DNA of 64,000 nucleotides from Nerophis ophidion. Lineage: Eukaryota > Chordata > Actinopteri > Syngnathiformes > Syngnathidae. Of this stretch, positions 19,680-30,540 are shown piece after piece. Every line of letters starts with the position of its first letter. The stretch's first letter is position 1. The position numbers and the translations under genes were made by a program. The DNA lies in assembly GCF_033978795.1 (NCBI RefSeq), contig NC_084634.1:20274126-20338125 (forward strand). The letters are read 5' to 3'. A model generated the notes under the pieces. That model was not told the origin of the DNA. It did no database searches and saw only the letters and a program-made list of their open reading frames with translations.

Positions 19680-21375
19680 GAGATGCACTTCTGGACATCG
19701 GAAAAGCTCACCACGAGCTCACTTATAGTCTGACGGACTTCAACTTTCTGCTACGACGAGAGCCAGCTAACCACAAAACAACAACAACAAGACGGCGGGG
19801 TTACATGCTAGGCTAAAGGCTAGAGCTACACAACCACCACTACCTAGCCTGCTGCTAGCTGACGTGCGCTCGCTCAGCAACAAGCTGGATGAGCTGAGAA
19901 CCAGGACTACATCCCAACGTGAACTGAGAGAATGCTGTGCTCTTATTTACATGGAAACCTGGCTTTCGGACAGCATCCCAGACTCTGCTATCCAGCTAGC
20001 AACGCACTCAGTCTACCGTGGAGACCGGACAAAGGCTTCAAGAAAGGCGAGAGGCGGCGGCGTCTGTGTTTACGTGAGTAACAGCTGGTGCTCGGACGTA
20101 CAGGTGGTTGAAAGACACTGCTCGGACAACATTGAGTTGTTGATGGTGAAATGCAGACCTTTTTACCTGCCAAGGGAGTTCAGTGCAGTGTTTATACTGT
20201 CTGTTTACATCCCGCCACGGGCGGACTCCACTACAGCGCTAAAGCTGCTGCATGACGTCATCAGTAAACAAGAGACCCCACACCCTGATGCTGCGTTCAC
20301 GGTAGCTGGGAACCACCTAAAGAGTGTCCTCCCAAAATACGATCAATATGTGAACTTTACTACGAGGGAGATAAACACCCTGGACCAGGTGTACTGCAAC
20401 GTGAGGGGAGCCTACAAGGCTGTACCCAGACCACACTTTGGACTATCTGATCACATCTCAGCTTTTCTACATCCAGCGTCCCAAGCAAGCCCCCCCAGTG
20501 AGTAAAACTGTTCAAGTTTGGAATGAAGACACTGAACTAGTGCTTCAGGACTGCTTTGGGAGTACAGACTGGGACATGTTTAAAACTGCTGCTCAGAGGG
20601 ATGACGGTACTGTGGACATAGAGGAATATGCTTCCAGTGTAACTGGCTACATCAGCACATGTGTGCAAAACATTGTTCCCACAAAACAATACAAGATATA
20701 CCCAAACCAAAAACCCTGGATTAATGTTCGGTCCAAGCTACATGCCCGCTCCACTGCATTTCTCTCAGGCAACGCTGAGGACTACAAGAAGGCCAGATAT
20801 GACATGTGTAAATCCATCAGCAAGGCCAAGGGACAATGCAGACTAAAGCTGGAGGGATTCTACTTCAACACAGATTCCCGACGCATGTGGCAAGGCCTGC
20901 AACACATCACAGACTACAAGCAGGGGAGCAGGGGGGTCACAAACAGCCAACAATCACTGCCAGATGAGCTGAATGAGTTCTACGCACGCTTCGAGGTCCT
21001 CAACACCAACTAACAGAGAGGGGTTCTGACCACGGAGCCCACGCAGGACCCACCGCTCACTGTGACAACAGCAGAGGTACGTACAGTTCTGAAGAAAACA
21101 AACCCACGGAAGGCAGTCGGCCTAGACAACATCCCTGGCCAGGCCCTCAGGGTGTGTTCATCAGAGCTGGCTGACGTACTTGCTGACATATACAACTTGT
21201 CACTAACACAAGCTGTTGTGCCCACCTGCTTCAAGACCACCACCATCGTGCCCCTGCCAAAGAAAAACACTGTGACCTGTCTGTTGCACTCACCCCAATA
21301 GTGATGAAGTGCTTCCAGAGGATAGTCATGTCACACATCAAGAAGACCATCCCAGACACACTGGACCCTCTACAG
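19680..21375 (+). pseudogene. LINE endonuclease and RT N-terminal part, frameshifted
   Basis: Endonuclease pieces: DVRSLSNKLDEL, METWLSDSIPDSAI, RGDRTKASRKARGGGVCVYV, SVYIPPRADS, then TVAG and, after a deletion of the expected GDFN motif, NHLKSVLPKYDQYVNF and FGLSDHISA (SDH box). A frameshift near 20475 leads to the linker and DSRRMWQGLQHITDYK. A stop follows at 21011-21013. RT fingers (NPRKAVGLDNIPGQALR, IVPLPKKN) appear at 21062-21301. Loss of GDFN removes a catalytic Asp, so the endonuclease is dead. Style is the CR1/Rex1 group. Confidence 0.7.
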
Positions 21376-21520
21376 CAGGGGTCACCAACCTTTTTGAAAC
21401 CAAGAGCTACTTCTTGGGTACTGATTAATGAGAAGGGCTACCAGTTTGATACACACTTAAACAAATTGCCACAAATAGACAATTTGCTCAATTAACCTTT
21501 AATAGATAAATCTATGTATG

Positions 21521-21564
<44 letters not shown>

Positions 21565-22689
21565 AATGGGTATTTCTGTCAGTTATTCCGTCCTAACTTT
21601 TTTTTCCTTTTACGGAAGGTTTTTTTGTAGAGAATAAATGATGAAAAAACACTTAATTGAACGGTTTAAAAGAAGAGAAAACACGAAAAAATGAAAATTA
21701 AATTTTGAAACATAGTTTATCTTCAATTTCGACTCTTTAAAATTCAAAATTCAAACAAAAAAAAGGAAGAGAAAAACTAGCTAATTTGAATCTTTTTGAA
21801 AAAATTAAAAAAATTATTTATGTAACATCATTAGTCATTTTTCCTGATTAATATTAATTTTAGAGTTTTGATGACATGTTTTGAATAGGTTAAAATTCAA
21901 TATGCACTTTGTTAGAATATATAACAAATTGGACCGAGCTATATATCTAACTAAGACAAATCATTATTTCTTCTAGATTTTCTAGATCAAACATTTTAAA
22001 AGACATTCAAAAGAATTTGAAATAAGATCTAAAATTGATTCCACAGATTTTCTAGATTTGCCAGAATCATTTTTTTGAATTTTAATCATAAGTTTGAAGA
22101 AATATTTCACAAATATTCTTCGTCGAAAAAACAGAAGCTAAAATGAAGAATTAAATTAAAATGTATTTATTATTCCTATTTTCTTTCTTTCTTTAGTTTA
22201 TTTCGAACATGAATATTTACAACACAATACAATACAGACAATAAAAATTATTTACAATAAAAAAAAAATACTTGAACATTTATTTAAATTGTCAAGAAAG
22301 AAGAGGAAGGAATTTAAAAGGTAAAAAGGTGAATGTGTTTAAAAATCCTAAAATCAATTTTAAGGTTGTATATTTTCTCTAGAATTGTCTTTCTGAAAGT
22401 TATAGGAAGCAAATAAAAAATAAAAATGAATGTATTTAAACAAGTGAAGACCAAGTCTTTAAAATATTTTCTTGGATTTTTTAAATTCTATTTGAGTTTT
22501 GTCTCTCTTAGAATTAAAAAAGTCAAGCAAAGCGAGACCAGCTTGCTAGTAAATAAATCAAATTTAGAAAATAGAGGCGGCTCACTGGTAAGTGCTGCTA
22601 TTTGAGCTATTTTTCGAAAAGGCCAGCGGGCGACTTATCTGGTCCTTACAGGTGACCGGTGCCCGCGGTCACCGAGTTGGTGACCCCTG
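21376..22689. mobile_element. non-autonomous hAT inside the LINE RT region
   Basis: Ends CAGGGGTCACCAACC and GTTGGTGACCCCTG with an exact 8-bp duplication CTCTACAG (21368-21375, 22690-22697). 1314 bp, very AT-rich, with a (TA)n run at 21517-21560. No transposase seen. Confidence 0.9.
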
Positions 22690-22697
22690 CTCTACAG

Positions 22698-23480
22698 TTT
22701 GCCTACCGGCAGAACCGGTCCACTGATGATGAAGTCAACCCCGTCATCCACACCACCCTCACCCACGTAGAGGGCAAGGACACCTATGCCAGGCTATTAT
22801 TCATCGACTACAGCTCTACTTTTAACACGGTCATCCCACAAAAACTCACTGCTAAACTCCTCACTGTTGGTCTGACACCAACTCTCTGTGACTGGGTCCT
22901 GAACTTTCTCACAAACCGGCCCCAGTCAGTCAAAATCGGCAACCAGACATCAGGCACAAAAGTTCTAAGCATTGGGACCCCCCAAGGCTGCGTGCTGAGC
23001 CCCCTATTGTACACCCTCTTTAAATTCCTCGGGACCCACATCAGCGAGGACCTCACCTGGAATCACAACACCCAACAAACAATAAAGAAAGCCCAGCAGC
23101 GACTGTACTTCCTAAGAAGGCTGAGAAAATTTGGCATGCCACCAAAAATTCTCAGCAACTTCTATAGAAGTACGGTTGAGAGTGTCCTTGCCAGCTCAAT
23201 CACGGTCTGGTATGGAAACTGCACTGCTAAGGACAGGAAGGCACTCCAGCGAGTGATTAAAACTGCTCAGTACATATCAGGAGCAGCCTTCCCCTCACTA
23301 CAGGACATGTAGTCTACCAGGGCCACCAGGAGAGCACACAACATCATCAAGGACAGTACACAGTCTCTCCAGCCTCCTACCATCAGGCAGACCATATAGG
23401 AGCCTGAAATCCAGGACTACCAGACAGACAAACAGTTTCTTCCCACAGGCCATCAGGCTTGTGAATGCTAACTTGTGAAT
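22698..23480 (+). pseudogene. LINE reverse transcriptase, catalytic core deleted
   Basis: Reads FAYRQNRSTDDEVNPVIHTT, LLFIDYSSTFNTVIPQKL (motif A with its Asp), FLTNRPQSVKIGNQTSGTK and GTPQGCVLSPLLYTLF (motif B). It then jumps straight to KFLGTHISEDLTWNHNTQ, so roughly 80 residues including the FADD box are missing in frame. The thumb (KKAQQRLYFLRRLRKFGM, SITVWYGNCTAKDRKALQRV) continues to a TAG at 23310. The 3' UTR runs to 23842. Confidence 0.75.
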
Positions 23481-23850
23481 GCTAGCTCCCTCCAACTCCC
23501 CGTTTTTACTTTTGTCTTTTTGAACAAAAGACAGCTACCTTGACCACCCCCGAACTGTGAACCATCACTGTAGACACGTTTCACCGTTGATCACTAAAGA
23601 CACTTTAACTGCTGCTGTGACCCAAGGTCACCTCCATATTTATACTGTTGACTGTCAATCAGAATGTGCAATAATGTTATGTTACTTACTCTGCCTTGTA
23701 TATACATTTTTATTTTTATTTTTTATTTTTAGCTAAGTACCGTGTGACTTGTTGAAGGGTGGACTAGCAAAGTAAGATTTTCATTGTACGGCAAACTGTC
23801 TAATTGTGCATATGACAATAAACAATCTTGAATCAAAAAGTGATTTGATG

Positions 23851-24730
23851 TAATATTTTGATATTTACACATCGCATATTTACACACACGCATTTTACTA
23901 GAATACCCTTATGAGCATTACATATATCAATATCAAGTACCTACTGTACTGTTTACTTGTTGAAATACCCTTTTTAGAACAAATATCTACCCAAATGGCC
24001 ACTTTGTTGCTGCCAAAAATGTATCTTAAGTAATAATTTGATATTGACACATCTCATCTCTGCATATTTTACTAGAATACTCTTATGGACATTACATATA
24101 TATATAAATAAAGTACCTACTGTACTGTATACTTGTAGAAATACCTTTTACAAAGCTAAAATATACCAAAACAACCACTCTGCTGCTGCCAAAATTTGAT
24201 TTCAAGTAATATTTTGATACTGACACATCTCATCTCTGCATAGTTTACTAAAATACCCTTATGAGCATTACATGTATCAAAATCAAGTACCTACTGTACC
24301 GTTTACTTGTTGAAATACCATTTTTAGAGCAAATATCTACCCAAATGGCCACATTACTGCTGCCAAAAATGTATTTTAAGTAATAGTTTGATACTGACAC
24401 ATCTCATCTCTGCATATTTTACTAAATACTCTTATGGGCATGACATATATATAAATCAATTACCTACTGTATACTTGTAGAAATACCCTTTACAAAGCTA
24501 AAATATACCAAAACAACCACTTTACTGCTGCCAAAAATTGATTTCAAGTAATATTTTGATATTTACACATCTCATCTCGGCATATTGTACTGGAATACCC
24601 TTATGGGCATTACACATGTATAAACCTAGTACCTACTGTACTGTTTACTTGTTGAAATACCCCATTTAGAGCTAAAAACTACCCAATTTGCTACTTTACT
24701 GCGACCAATAATCGATTCCAGATAATATCA
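23851..24730. repeat. satellite-like array of five ~175-bp units
   Basis: Units start with TAATATTTTGATA-like sequence at 23851, 24031, 24207, 24381 and 24549. Units 1 and 3 share an AGCAAATATCTACCCAAATGGCCAC-type end (G/A variation); units 2 and 4 share CAAAGCTAAAATATACCAAA with ACAACCAC; unit 5 is intermediate. This is an alternating A-B arrangement of ~350-bp dimers. All share CATCTCATCTCTGCATA, AGTACCTACTGTACTGT and TACTTGTTGAAATACC-type blocks. Confidence 0.85.
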
Positions 24731-24746
24731 ACAATAATAACAAAAT

Positions 24747-25235
24747 TGTCAGAATAATTGTATATAAGTTATAAAACAACTTTGTTTTCCATTGAATTCA
24801 GGTCCCCTGCGACGAGACCAAAGCTGTCTTTCATCTTATCAAACAAAAGGCTTGTAAAACTCCACTGTCTGCGATGGGATGCAACATGGAGGTGTCGGTT
24901 TCTTTGATCTATTGACAGCCACAGGAGACCTTTTCTTGACCCGAGAGCTACAAAGCGGAGAGGGAGCAGACCTGACGCAGCACAAGGCACCTTTTCTTTT
25001 AGCTGTTTATGATCGAGTGCGACAGCCATTTACGACCCCCCTCCCTTTAGAAACATCTGAAGCTATGTAATCAGAAAAGGCCCAAATAAAAGAGGACGCG
25101 TGGAACTCCCTCGTCAGAGCGTGGTGGGAAACTGTACGAAGTTGCAGCCCAGACGTTTCTCCTCATGAGCTAAATTGAATCCTGTCTGTGTTTGATTTCT
25201 TTGCTCCTTGTCTTGTTTAATAGATGTCATCGGCA
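24747..25235 (+). mobile_element. probable solo LTR
   Basis: Starts TGTCAGAATAATTG and ends CATCGGCA, with AAAAT on both sides (24742-24746 and 25236-25240). 489 bp. An AATAAA near 25086 followed by a GT-rich tract (CTGTCTGTGTTTGATTTC) resembles an R/U5 region on the plus strand. No internal element remains. Confidence 0.55.
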
Positions 25236-25584
25236 AAAATGTCAAAGCATATCTCTGAAACACAATATTATACCTTCTGAAAACGATAGCAAGAATATAC
25301 CTACAAATTTCAGAAAACGTCACGAGCAAACACTTTGTTTAAAAAGTTTTTACTGCCTTTTTAGCCCTTTCCTCATCGCAGCCACCCCCTCGTCTTCTCC
25401 CCCCCAGCCATGGTTGCAACCCCCTACTCCTCCACCAGACATTAGTCATCTTTGTGGACCAGGTCAGAGGTCAACTGAGGAAGCTGCATCCTAGAAACTA
25501 TCTGGTGCGCACCTGAATATCTGGTGTGCACTATGTAATATTTAAGTACAGTCTTTTATTTTCCAATCAATTCATTTTGTAACA
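25236..25584. other. no gene seen
   Basis: Unique-looking sequence with a C-rich segment (25380-25440). The short open frame at 25192-25494 has no recognisable domain. Confidence 0.4.
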
Positions 25585-25710
25585 TGAATTGATTAACGTG
25601 GACCCCGACTTAAACAAGTTGAAAAACTTATTCGGGTGTTCAATTGTACGGAATATGTACCGAACTGTGCAATCTACTAATAAAAGTATCAATCAATCAT
25701 TCAATCAATT
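25585..25710 (+). mobile_element. LINE 3' tail with (ATCA)n end
   Basis: GATTAACGTGGACCCCGACT, AAACAAGTTGAAAAACTTAT and ACTAATAAAAGTATCAATCA match the 3' end of the LINE at 43640-46822, and its reverse copy at 28818-29211. Confidence 0.8.
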
Positions 25711-26166
25711 CCTACATGCAAACACAGTGTTACTGTTCAAACTGTGTGTAATGCAACAGTATTTAAAATTATTAAATATACTCGTTAAATAATGTGTCCT
25801 CCTTGTTTTTAATGAATAATTAAGGCCTACTATGCTACTGTATTTTAATGCTGTTCATGATGGTGGTACTTGGAAATCCAAGTATTTTCTGAGGTGGTAC
25901 TTGGTTAAAAAAGTTTGACAACTACTGACGTAATGACATTGTAAACTAAATTGGCAGACACCTTTTTGTTTTACCTAAACGGCGTCTGCTCATACATCGC
26001 GCTTCCAACGAGATCCCGTCACCCCCCGAGTAAAAAGGTTCCACAACTGTTCACGTTTTACCATCTCATCTTATTTTTCATCATGTGAATGTTTGAAGTG
26101 GAACTAAATATGATCTCTGAGAGGGGTACACATTATTACCAAAGCAGGGCCCCCGTCCACATATAC
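25711..26166. other. no gene; possible hAT end
   Basis: Near 25865-25930, GGTGGTACTTGG repeats and AAGTTTGACAACTACTGA resemble the right end of a hAT (…TTTGAGAACCACTG). I found no matching left end, so it is probably a remnant. Confidence 0.3.
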
Positions 26167-26889
26167 CAGCGTTTCTCAAAGTGTGGGGCGGGCCCCACCT
26201 GTGGGGAATAGAGACATGACAGGTGGGGCGCGAGGAACGGGAGGGAATTTCACTTAAAAACATGTTTTCATTATTATATTCTTGCGGCGGCAATGACCAA
26301 GAAGAGCGCGGAGTTGGAATATAATTACAACACTTTATGTACATATTTATATCATATTTACATAATATGTAACTACAAGCTCCATTCACAGACAGAGTCC
26401 CACTGCTTTTATGAGCGGTCAAGCGAGTCAAAAGCCGAAAATGTTTTTTTATTTTTTATTTGTGGCGGCCGTAATTCTTTCGTGGCGAGCCGCCACAAAT
26501 AAATGAATGTGTGGGAAACCCTGACATGAATGTTACTTGATGTTCAATACATTTGAAAATGTTAAGCTTGGCATTAGTGAATTATATTTATATAGCGCTT
26601 TTCTCTAGTGACACACATAGTGAAACCCAATATCTAAGTTACATTTAAACCAGTGTGGGTGGCACTGGGAGCAGGTGGGTAAAGTGTCTTGCCCAAGGAC
26701 ACAACGGCAGTGACTAGGATGGCGGAAGCGGGAATCGAACCTGCAGCCCTCAAGTTGCTGGCACGGCTGCTCTACCAACCGAGCTATGCCGCCCCATTAG
26801 CGTTCTGTTGTGACGATGGGGGCAGGTGGGGCTTGAAAACTCCCCCTTGTCCAAAGTGGGGGATGACAAAAAAAGTTTGAGAACCACTG
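26167..26889. mobile_element. non-autonomous hAT with nested SINE
   Basis: Ends CAGCGTTTCTCAAAG and TTTGAGAACCACTG; perfect 8-bp duplication ACATATAC at 26159-26166 and 26890-26897. 723 bp in total, of which about 220 bp is the nested SINE. Confidence 0.85.
26575..26797 (-). mobile_element. tRNA-derived SINE with clear A and B boxes
   Basis: On the minus strand it begins GGGGCGGCATAGCTCGGTTG with A-box TAGCTCGGTTGG and B-box GGTTCGATTCC, very tRNA-like for about 70 bases. A body ending in AGCGCTATATAAATATAATT follows. A short CATTAG repeat flanks it. It is a SINE, not a tRNA gene: the tRNA part runs into the SINE body and lies inside a hAT. Confidence 0.8.
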
Positions 26890-26989
26890 ACATATACAAT
26901 ACTACTACATATCTGATGAAAAACAACATTATTTTTGTTTTTTTAATTATAAGTGTGCCAAATCACCTCTATTTGGACATTATCTAATG

Positions 26990-27927
26990 CAGGGGTGTCC
27001 AAAGTGCGGCCCGGGGGCCATTTGCGGCCCGCAGCTAATCGTTTACCCACCCGCCACACATTCTGCAAAAATTGCAAAATTGATAGTATTGCAAAAATTC
27101 AAAAACACATTTAAAAAAAGTGGAATGAGGTGAAATATAATGAGAAAACGTGGCAATGTTGACACAAAGCTGCCATGCAGGCAGTTTTTTTTTTCCTTGT
27201 GTCTTTATTTGTTTTTTTTTTCCATGTTTTATGTAGAAAAATATTGCATATGTTGTGTGGTTGCCATATAAAAAGATCAAAATTTGGACAAAAGAACATA
27301 AAATAAACAAAATAATAGTTCAAACTTAAAATCGACAGATATATCCGAAGTTTATCTTTAAATTTAAGTGTTAAAAGTAAAAAAAAAAAAATCTAATAAA
27401 AATGAATCACTTTATGAGTGGGGAACCTTTCGGATCTCAAATATATTTAGTAGGATTTTATTTAACTTTTCACTGTGATTACTCAAAAATATTAAATAAT
27501 TAAAATCAATGATGTCCTGCATTATTGATCTTTGAGGGCTTGAATTGCTAAATAAAGGAACTCTCCTGAAGGAATCAATAAAGTACTATCTATCTATCTA
27601 AATACTGCATATTTCAGTTTTACGATGAAAAAACAAGTTGTCTTTGACTGAAAAGGCACAAAACCTTATTTGTTTTACTTTATATCAACCTCAAGTTGAT
27701 ATAGAGATTTACTGTAAGCATTAAATAAAAAAATAATAATAATAATTTGACCTTTTTTTTTAACATTTTAGTGACCGAGACCCTCTATGCTCCCCAGAAG
27801 CCCTAAGGATTAAAAAAAAAATCCATATATTTTGTTATGGTTTGAAAATGAAAAATATCAAAATGGCCCCTGCATGCTTACATTTTTCCGTGTTCGGCCC
27901 TCTGTGGAAAAAGTTTGGACACCCCTG
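26990..27927. mobile_element. non-autonomous hAT
   Basis: Ends CAGGGGTGTCCAAAGTGCGG and TTTGGACACCCCTG; perfect 8-bp duplication ATCTAATG (26982-26989, 27928-27935). 938 bp. It contains a short LINE tail at 27555-27600 (CTGAAGGAATCAATAAAGTA then CTAT repeats), also seen at 41090 and 53700. Confidence 0.9.
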
Positions 27928-28014
27928 ATCTAATGGAAATGACTGCTGCAAACACGTCATGTTCATGATGAAATATAAAGTTAGTAAAAATGTGAGAGGA
28001 AGAAGTCAACAAAC

Positions 28015-28138
28015 CTGTTCTGTGTAACACAACTTGAGGTTTCTTGAAAACAGCTTCCAATAGTTGACGTAGTCTCTCGTTCTCTTCTTTTGTCCGAGAA
28101 AGTTCCTCTTTGTACTCTGCTATCGTTCTTTCACACAT
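28015..28138 (-). CDS. first coding exon of a zinc-finger gene
   Basis: ATG at 28138 (an alternative in-frame ATG is at 28144) opens MCERTIAEYKEELSRTKEEN then ERLRQLLEAVFKKPQVVLHR, ending in phase 1 at CACAGAACAG|GTTTGT. This short coiled-coil-like leader is the usual first exon of neoteleost C2H2 zinc-finger genes. Similar exons are at 39134 and 58715. The nearest finger exon on this strand is the pseudogene exon at 12080; both splice borders are phase 1 and compatible (GAA codon), which gives a 16-kb intron. The exon itself is undamaged although its partner is not. Confidence 0.75.
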
Positions 28139-28199
28139 TTTCACACAACAAAGTTATTCCTCATACTTTGCTATCGTTCATTCGCACATTTTCACACAA

Positions 28200-28700
28200 T
28201 CACAACACTTTACACTCACACTTGATCTTAACTAAGCGATGTGTTGATCAAATCCGCGTCTCTTTGTTAGCGGCTAACATGCTAAGCTAACTAGCATGCT
28301 AAGCTAATTGGCGCGCTCAAACAACTATCAAGCTAAGCAGGCCTAATAATCTCCAAATGTGGCTTAGACGAGTGGAGTTTATCCTGACACGGAGGATGAA
28401 TAAAGTGTAGTTAGTAGCAATGTGAGGAGATGTGCCGAGGCTTAGAAGCGTGTGTGGAGAAAAGGAGGACTTTGCCGCAAAGCGCATGTCTTCCAAGCAT
28501 GCGTCCGTAGGGGCGGGGCCAAAGAGTCATAGTTGTGATGTTTTGGGCTGGGAGTATAAGAACTACACTACCCAGCATGCAACAGTAGTGACGAGCATGC
28601 GCGGTAGCCCCGTGAAGTGGTGTCGTATGTCGCCATGCAGACAGCTAGAATGTGGTTATGAGCACGCTGTGTGAGTCAACGTTGAACACGCCTCGTCTGC
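28200..28700 (-). promoter_or_regulatory. promoter-like block upstream of zinc-finger exon 1
   Basis: CpG-richer than its surroundings. It contains ACTACACTACCCAGCATGC at 28562-28580, close to the ZNF143/STAF consensus; GCATGCGC at 28595-28602, NRF1-like; and GGGGCGGGGCC near 28510, Sp1-like. A matching block in the same orientation relative to its gene is at 57640-57725. Activity is inferred from motifs only. Confidence 0.5.
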
Positions 28701-28817
28701 ATTTATTACAATTAGACAGACAACACAATAAGTGCATTTAAAACAGTACTAGTTAATTATTCTCATACATACATGATTTAAAGTAAAATACGGTTTATAT
28801 ATTTGAAATATCATTTT

Positions 28818-29211
28818 TGATTGATTGATTGATTGATACTTGTATTAGTAGATTGCACAGTACAGTACATATTCCGTACAATTGACCACTAAATGGTAAC
28901 ACCTCAATAAGTTTTCAACTTGTTTAAGTCAGGGTCCATGCTAATCAATTCATGGTACAAATATATACTATCAGCATAATACAGTCATCACACAGGTTAA
29001 TCATCATAGTATATACAATTAATTATTTACATTATTTACAATCTGGGGGTGGGATGAGTAGCTTTGGTTGATATCAGTACTTCAGTCATCAACAATTGCA
29101 TCGACAGAGAAATGTGGACATTGAAACAGTGTAGGTCTTACAGTAGGATATGTACATCCAGCAGAGAACATAGTGAGTTCAGATAGCATAAGAACAAGTA
29201 TGTACATTAGA
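28818..29211 (-). mobile_element. LINE 3' end, reverse orientation
   Basis: (TGAT)n, then the reverse of the same 3' UTR seen at 46430-46822: GTAGATTGCACAGTACAGTA, AATTGACCACTAAATGGTAA, TTAAGTCAGGGTCCATGCTA. 5'-truncated, no coding sequence. Confidence 0.85.
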
Positions 29212-29212
29212 A

Positions 29213-29420
29213 CAGTGGTCCCCAACCACCGGGCCGCGGAAGAATTTTTTATAAAAAAAAAAATAATAATAATAATGTGTTTTTGTATTTTTTTTTAAAA
29301 TCAACATAAAAACACAATATACACTTACAACTAGTGCACCAACCACAAAAAACTCCCTTTTTCATGACAAAAACGTCCCTTTTTCATGACAAAGAAGAAT
29401 AAAAAAAAAAAAGAAAAAAA
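29213..29420. mobile_element. hAT left-end fragment
   Basis: CAGTGGTCCCCAACCACCGG followed by GCCGCGGAAGAA is a typical hAT terminus. The right end is not found; the fragment is cut where the gypsy remnant begins near 29424. A-rich low-complexity sequence fills 29395-29423. Confidence 0.55.
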
Positions 29421-29423
29421 AAA

Positions 29424-30020
29424 GGTTTGTCCCGGTGGGATTTCTCCATCAGTTGCTTGTCACTCCTGACAGTTCTTTCCGCAAGTCCATTCGACTTGGG
29501 AAACTCTGGGCTACTGGTGGTGTGGATGAAGTCCCGCTCCTCAGCAAATTTCCTGAATTGCTCACACTTGTACTGTCTTACATTATCAGATAGCAGTGTG
29601 TGTGGTGTACCGTGCACTGAAAAATTTTATTTTCATTTTGGAAATTACAGCTGTCGCTGTGATGTTTTGTAGAAGGTCAATTTCAAACCATCCAGAATAG
29701 GAATCCACTGTCATCTGGTAGTGTTGTCCACGCCATTCAAAAATGTTTGTAGCAACTGTGGACCACGGAAGGTCTGGAACTGGATGGAGATGAAGTGGTT
29801 CTTTCTGCTGATGTGGTTTTGTGCTGCTGCACACTGTGCAAAAAAGTAGTTCTTTAGTGATGTCTCGTGACATTGATGGCCAAAAGATGATACCTCTTGC
29901 TCTGCGTTTGGTTGCTTCAATGCCTGGGTGACCTTTGTGTACAATATTAATGTACTCTTTTTGTAGTGACGTTGGAATGACTGCTTTCTGCCCTTTCATG
30001 ACAATTCCATCTTCCACAGT
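29424..30020 (-). pseudogene. Ty3/gypsy integrase remnant
   Basis: Minus-strand frames at 29586-30017 and 29384-29617 give the integrase zinc-binding region (HKGHPGIEATKRRARGIIFW; then FCTVCSS for the CxxC) and core pieces: VDSYSGWFEI (first catalytic Asp), LLSDNVRQY (second) and SSPEFPKSNGLAERTVR (Glu). The two frames overlap through a frameshift near 29600. No chromodomain or LTR follows: the element stops at the hAT fragment. Confidence 0.75.
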
Positions 30021-30176
30021 GAGTTTGTCTCTGGAGGGGAAGAAAACTTCAATGGCAGGCTGCAGCTGAGTCTTTCTGGCAGGCCATCTACGCTGGATAA
30101 CTGTACTGAGTCTGCATTACTTCAACCTCCTCCATGTGCTTCTTGAGCTCTTCCAGGCGGGCTGTAGAAATGTAGC

Positions 30177-30540
30177 TCACCGACATGATGTCGAAAGAAC
30201 TACTGTCAGATGGGCTCTCACTGTCTGTTGCATTAGGGGCTCTTGAAAGAGTGTCAGCCAAGTACATGTGCTTTCCTTTTTGTAGATTAGGCTTATGTCA
30301 TAGTTTTGCAAGCGTAGCAGCATCCGCTGAAGACGGGCCGGGGCATTGTGAATTGGTTTCTTCAAGATAGTCCCCAACGGTTGGTGGTCAGTTTCTACTG
30401 TGGTGGCCTTGCCATACACATAGTCTCTGAACTTGGTGCATGCAAACACAACAGCTAGTAGCTCCTTCTCAATTTGAGCGTACCAAGTTTCTGTTTCTGT
30501 AAGGGCGCGGGATGCAAAGGCTACTGGCCTTCCATTTTAC
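30177..30540 (-). pseudogene. Ty3/gypsy RNase H remnant
   Basis: FACTKFRDYVYGKATTVETD (ETD, a retained acidic residue), HQPLGTILKKPIHNAPARLQ and LLRLQNYDISLIYKK are standard gypsy RNase H pieces. Frameshifts occur at both ends. The region 30021-30176 is the degenerate link to integrase. Confidence 0.75.

Larger units (their letters stand above)
13870..23842 (+). mobile_element. CR1/Rex1-like LINE split by later insertions
   Basis: The LINE 5' end is at about 13878 (AAGATGGCGCC start). It is cut by Tc1 copy 1 (13957-19622), resumes at 19625 with endonuclease coding, is cut again by a hAT (21376-22689), resumes with reverse transcriptase at 22698 and ends near 23842 with ATGACAATAAACAATCTTGA. 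Coding parts are listed separately. The order of insertion is clear: the LINE came first, then Tc1 and one hAT, then SINEs, the minisatellite expansion and hATs inside Tc1. Confidence 0.65.

Noticed and set aside
25050..25240. Retroviral env or gag gene near the LTR at 24747
   Set aside because: Only LTR-type signals are present; no viral protein motif in any frame nearby.
26727..26797. tRNA gene
   Set aside because: A and B boxes are good, but the sequence continues into a SINE body with target duplication and is nested in a hAT.
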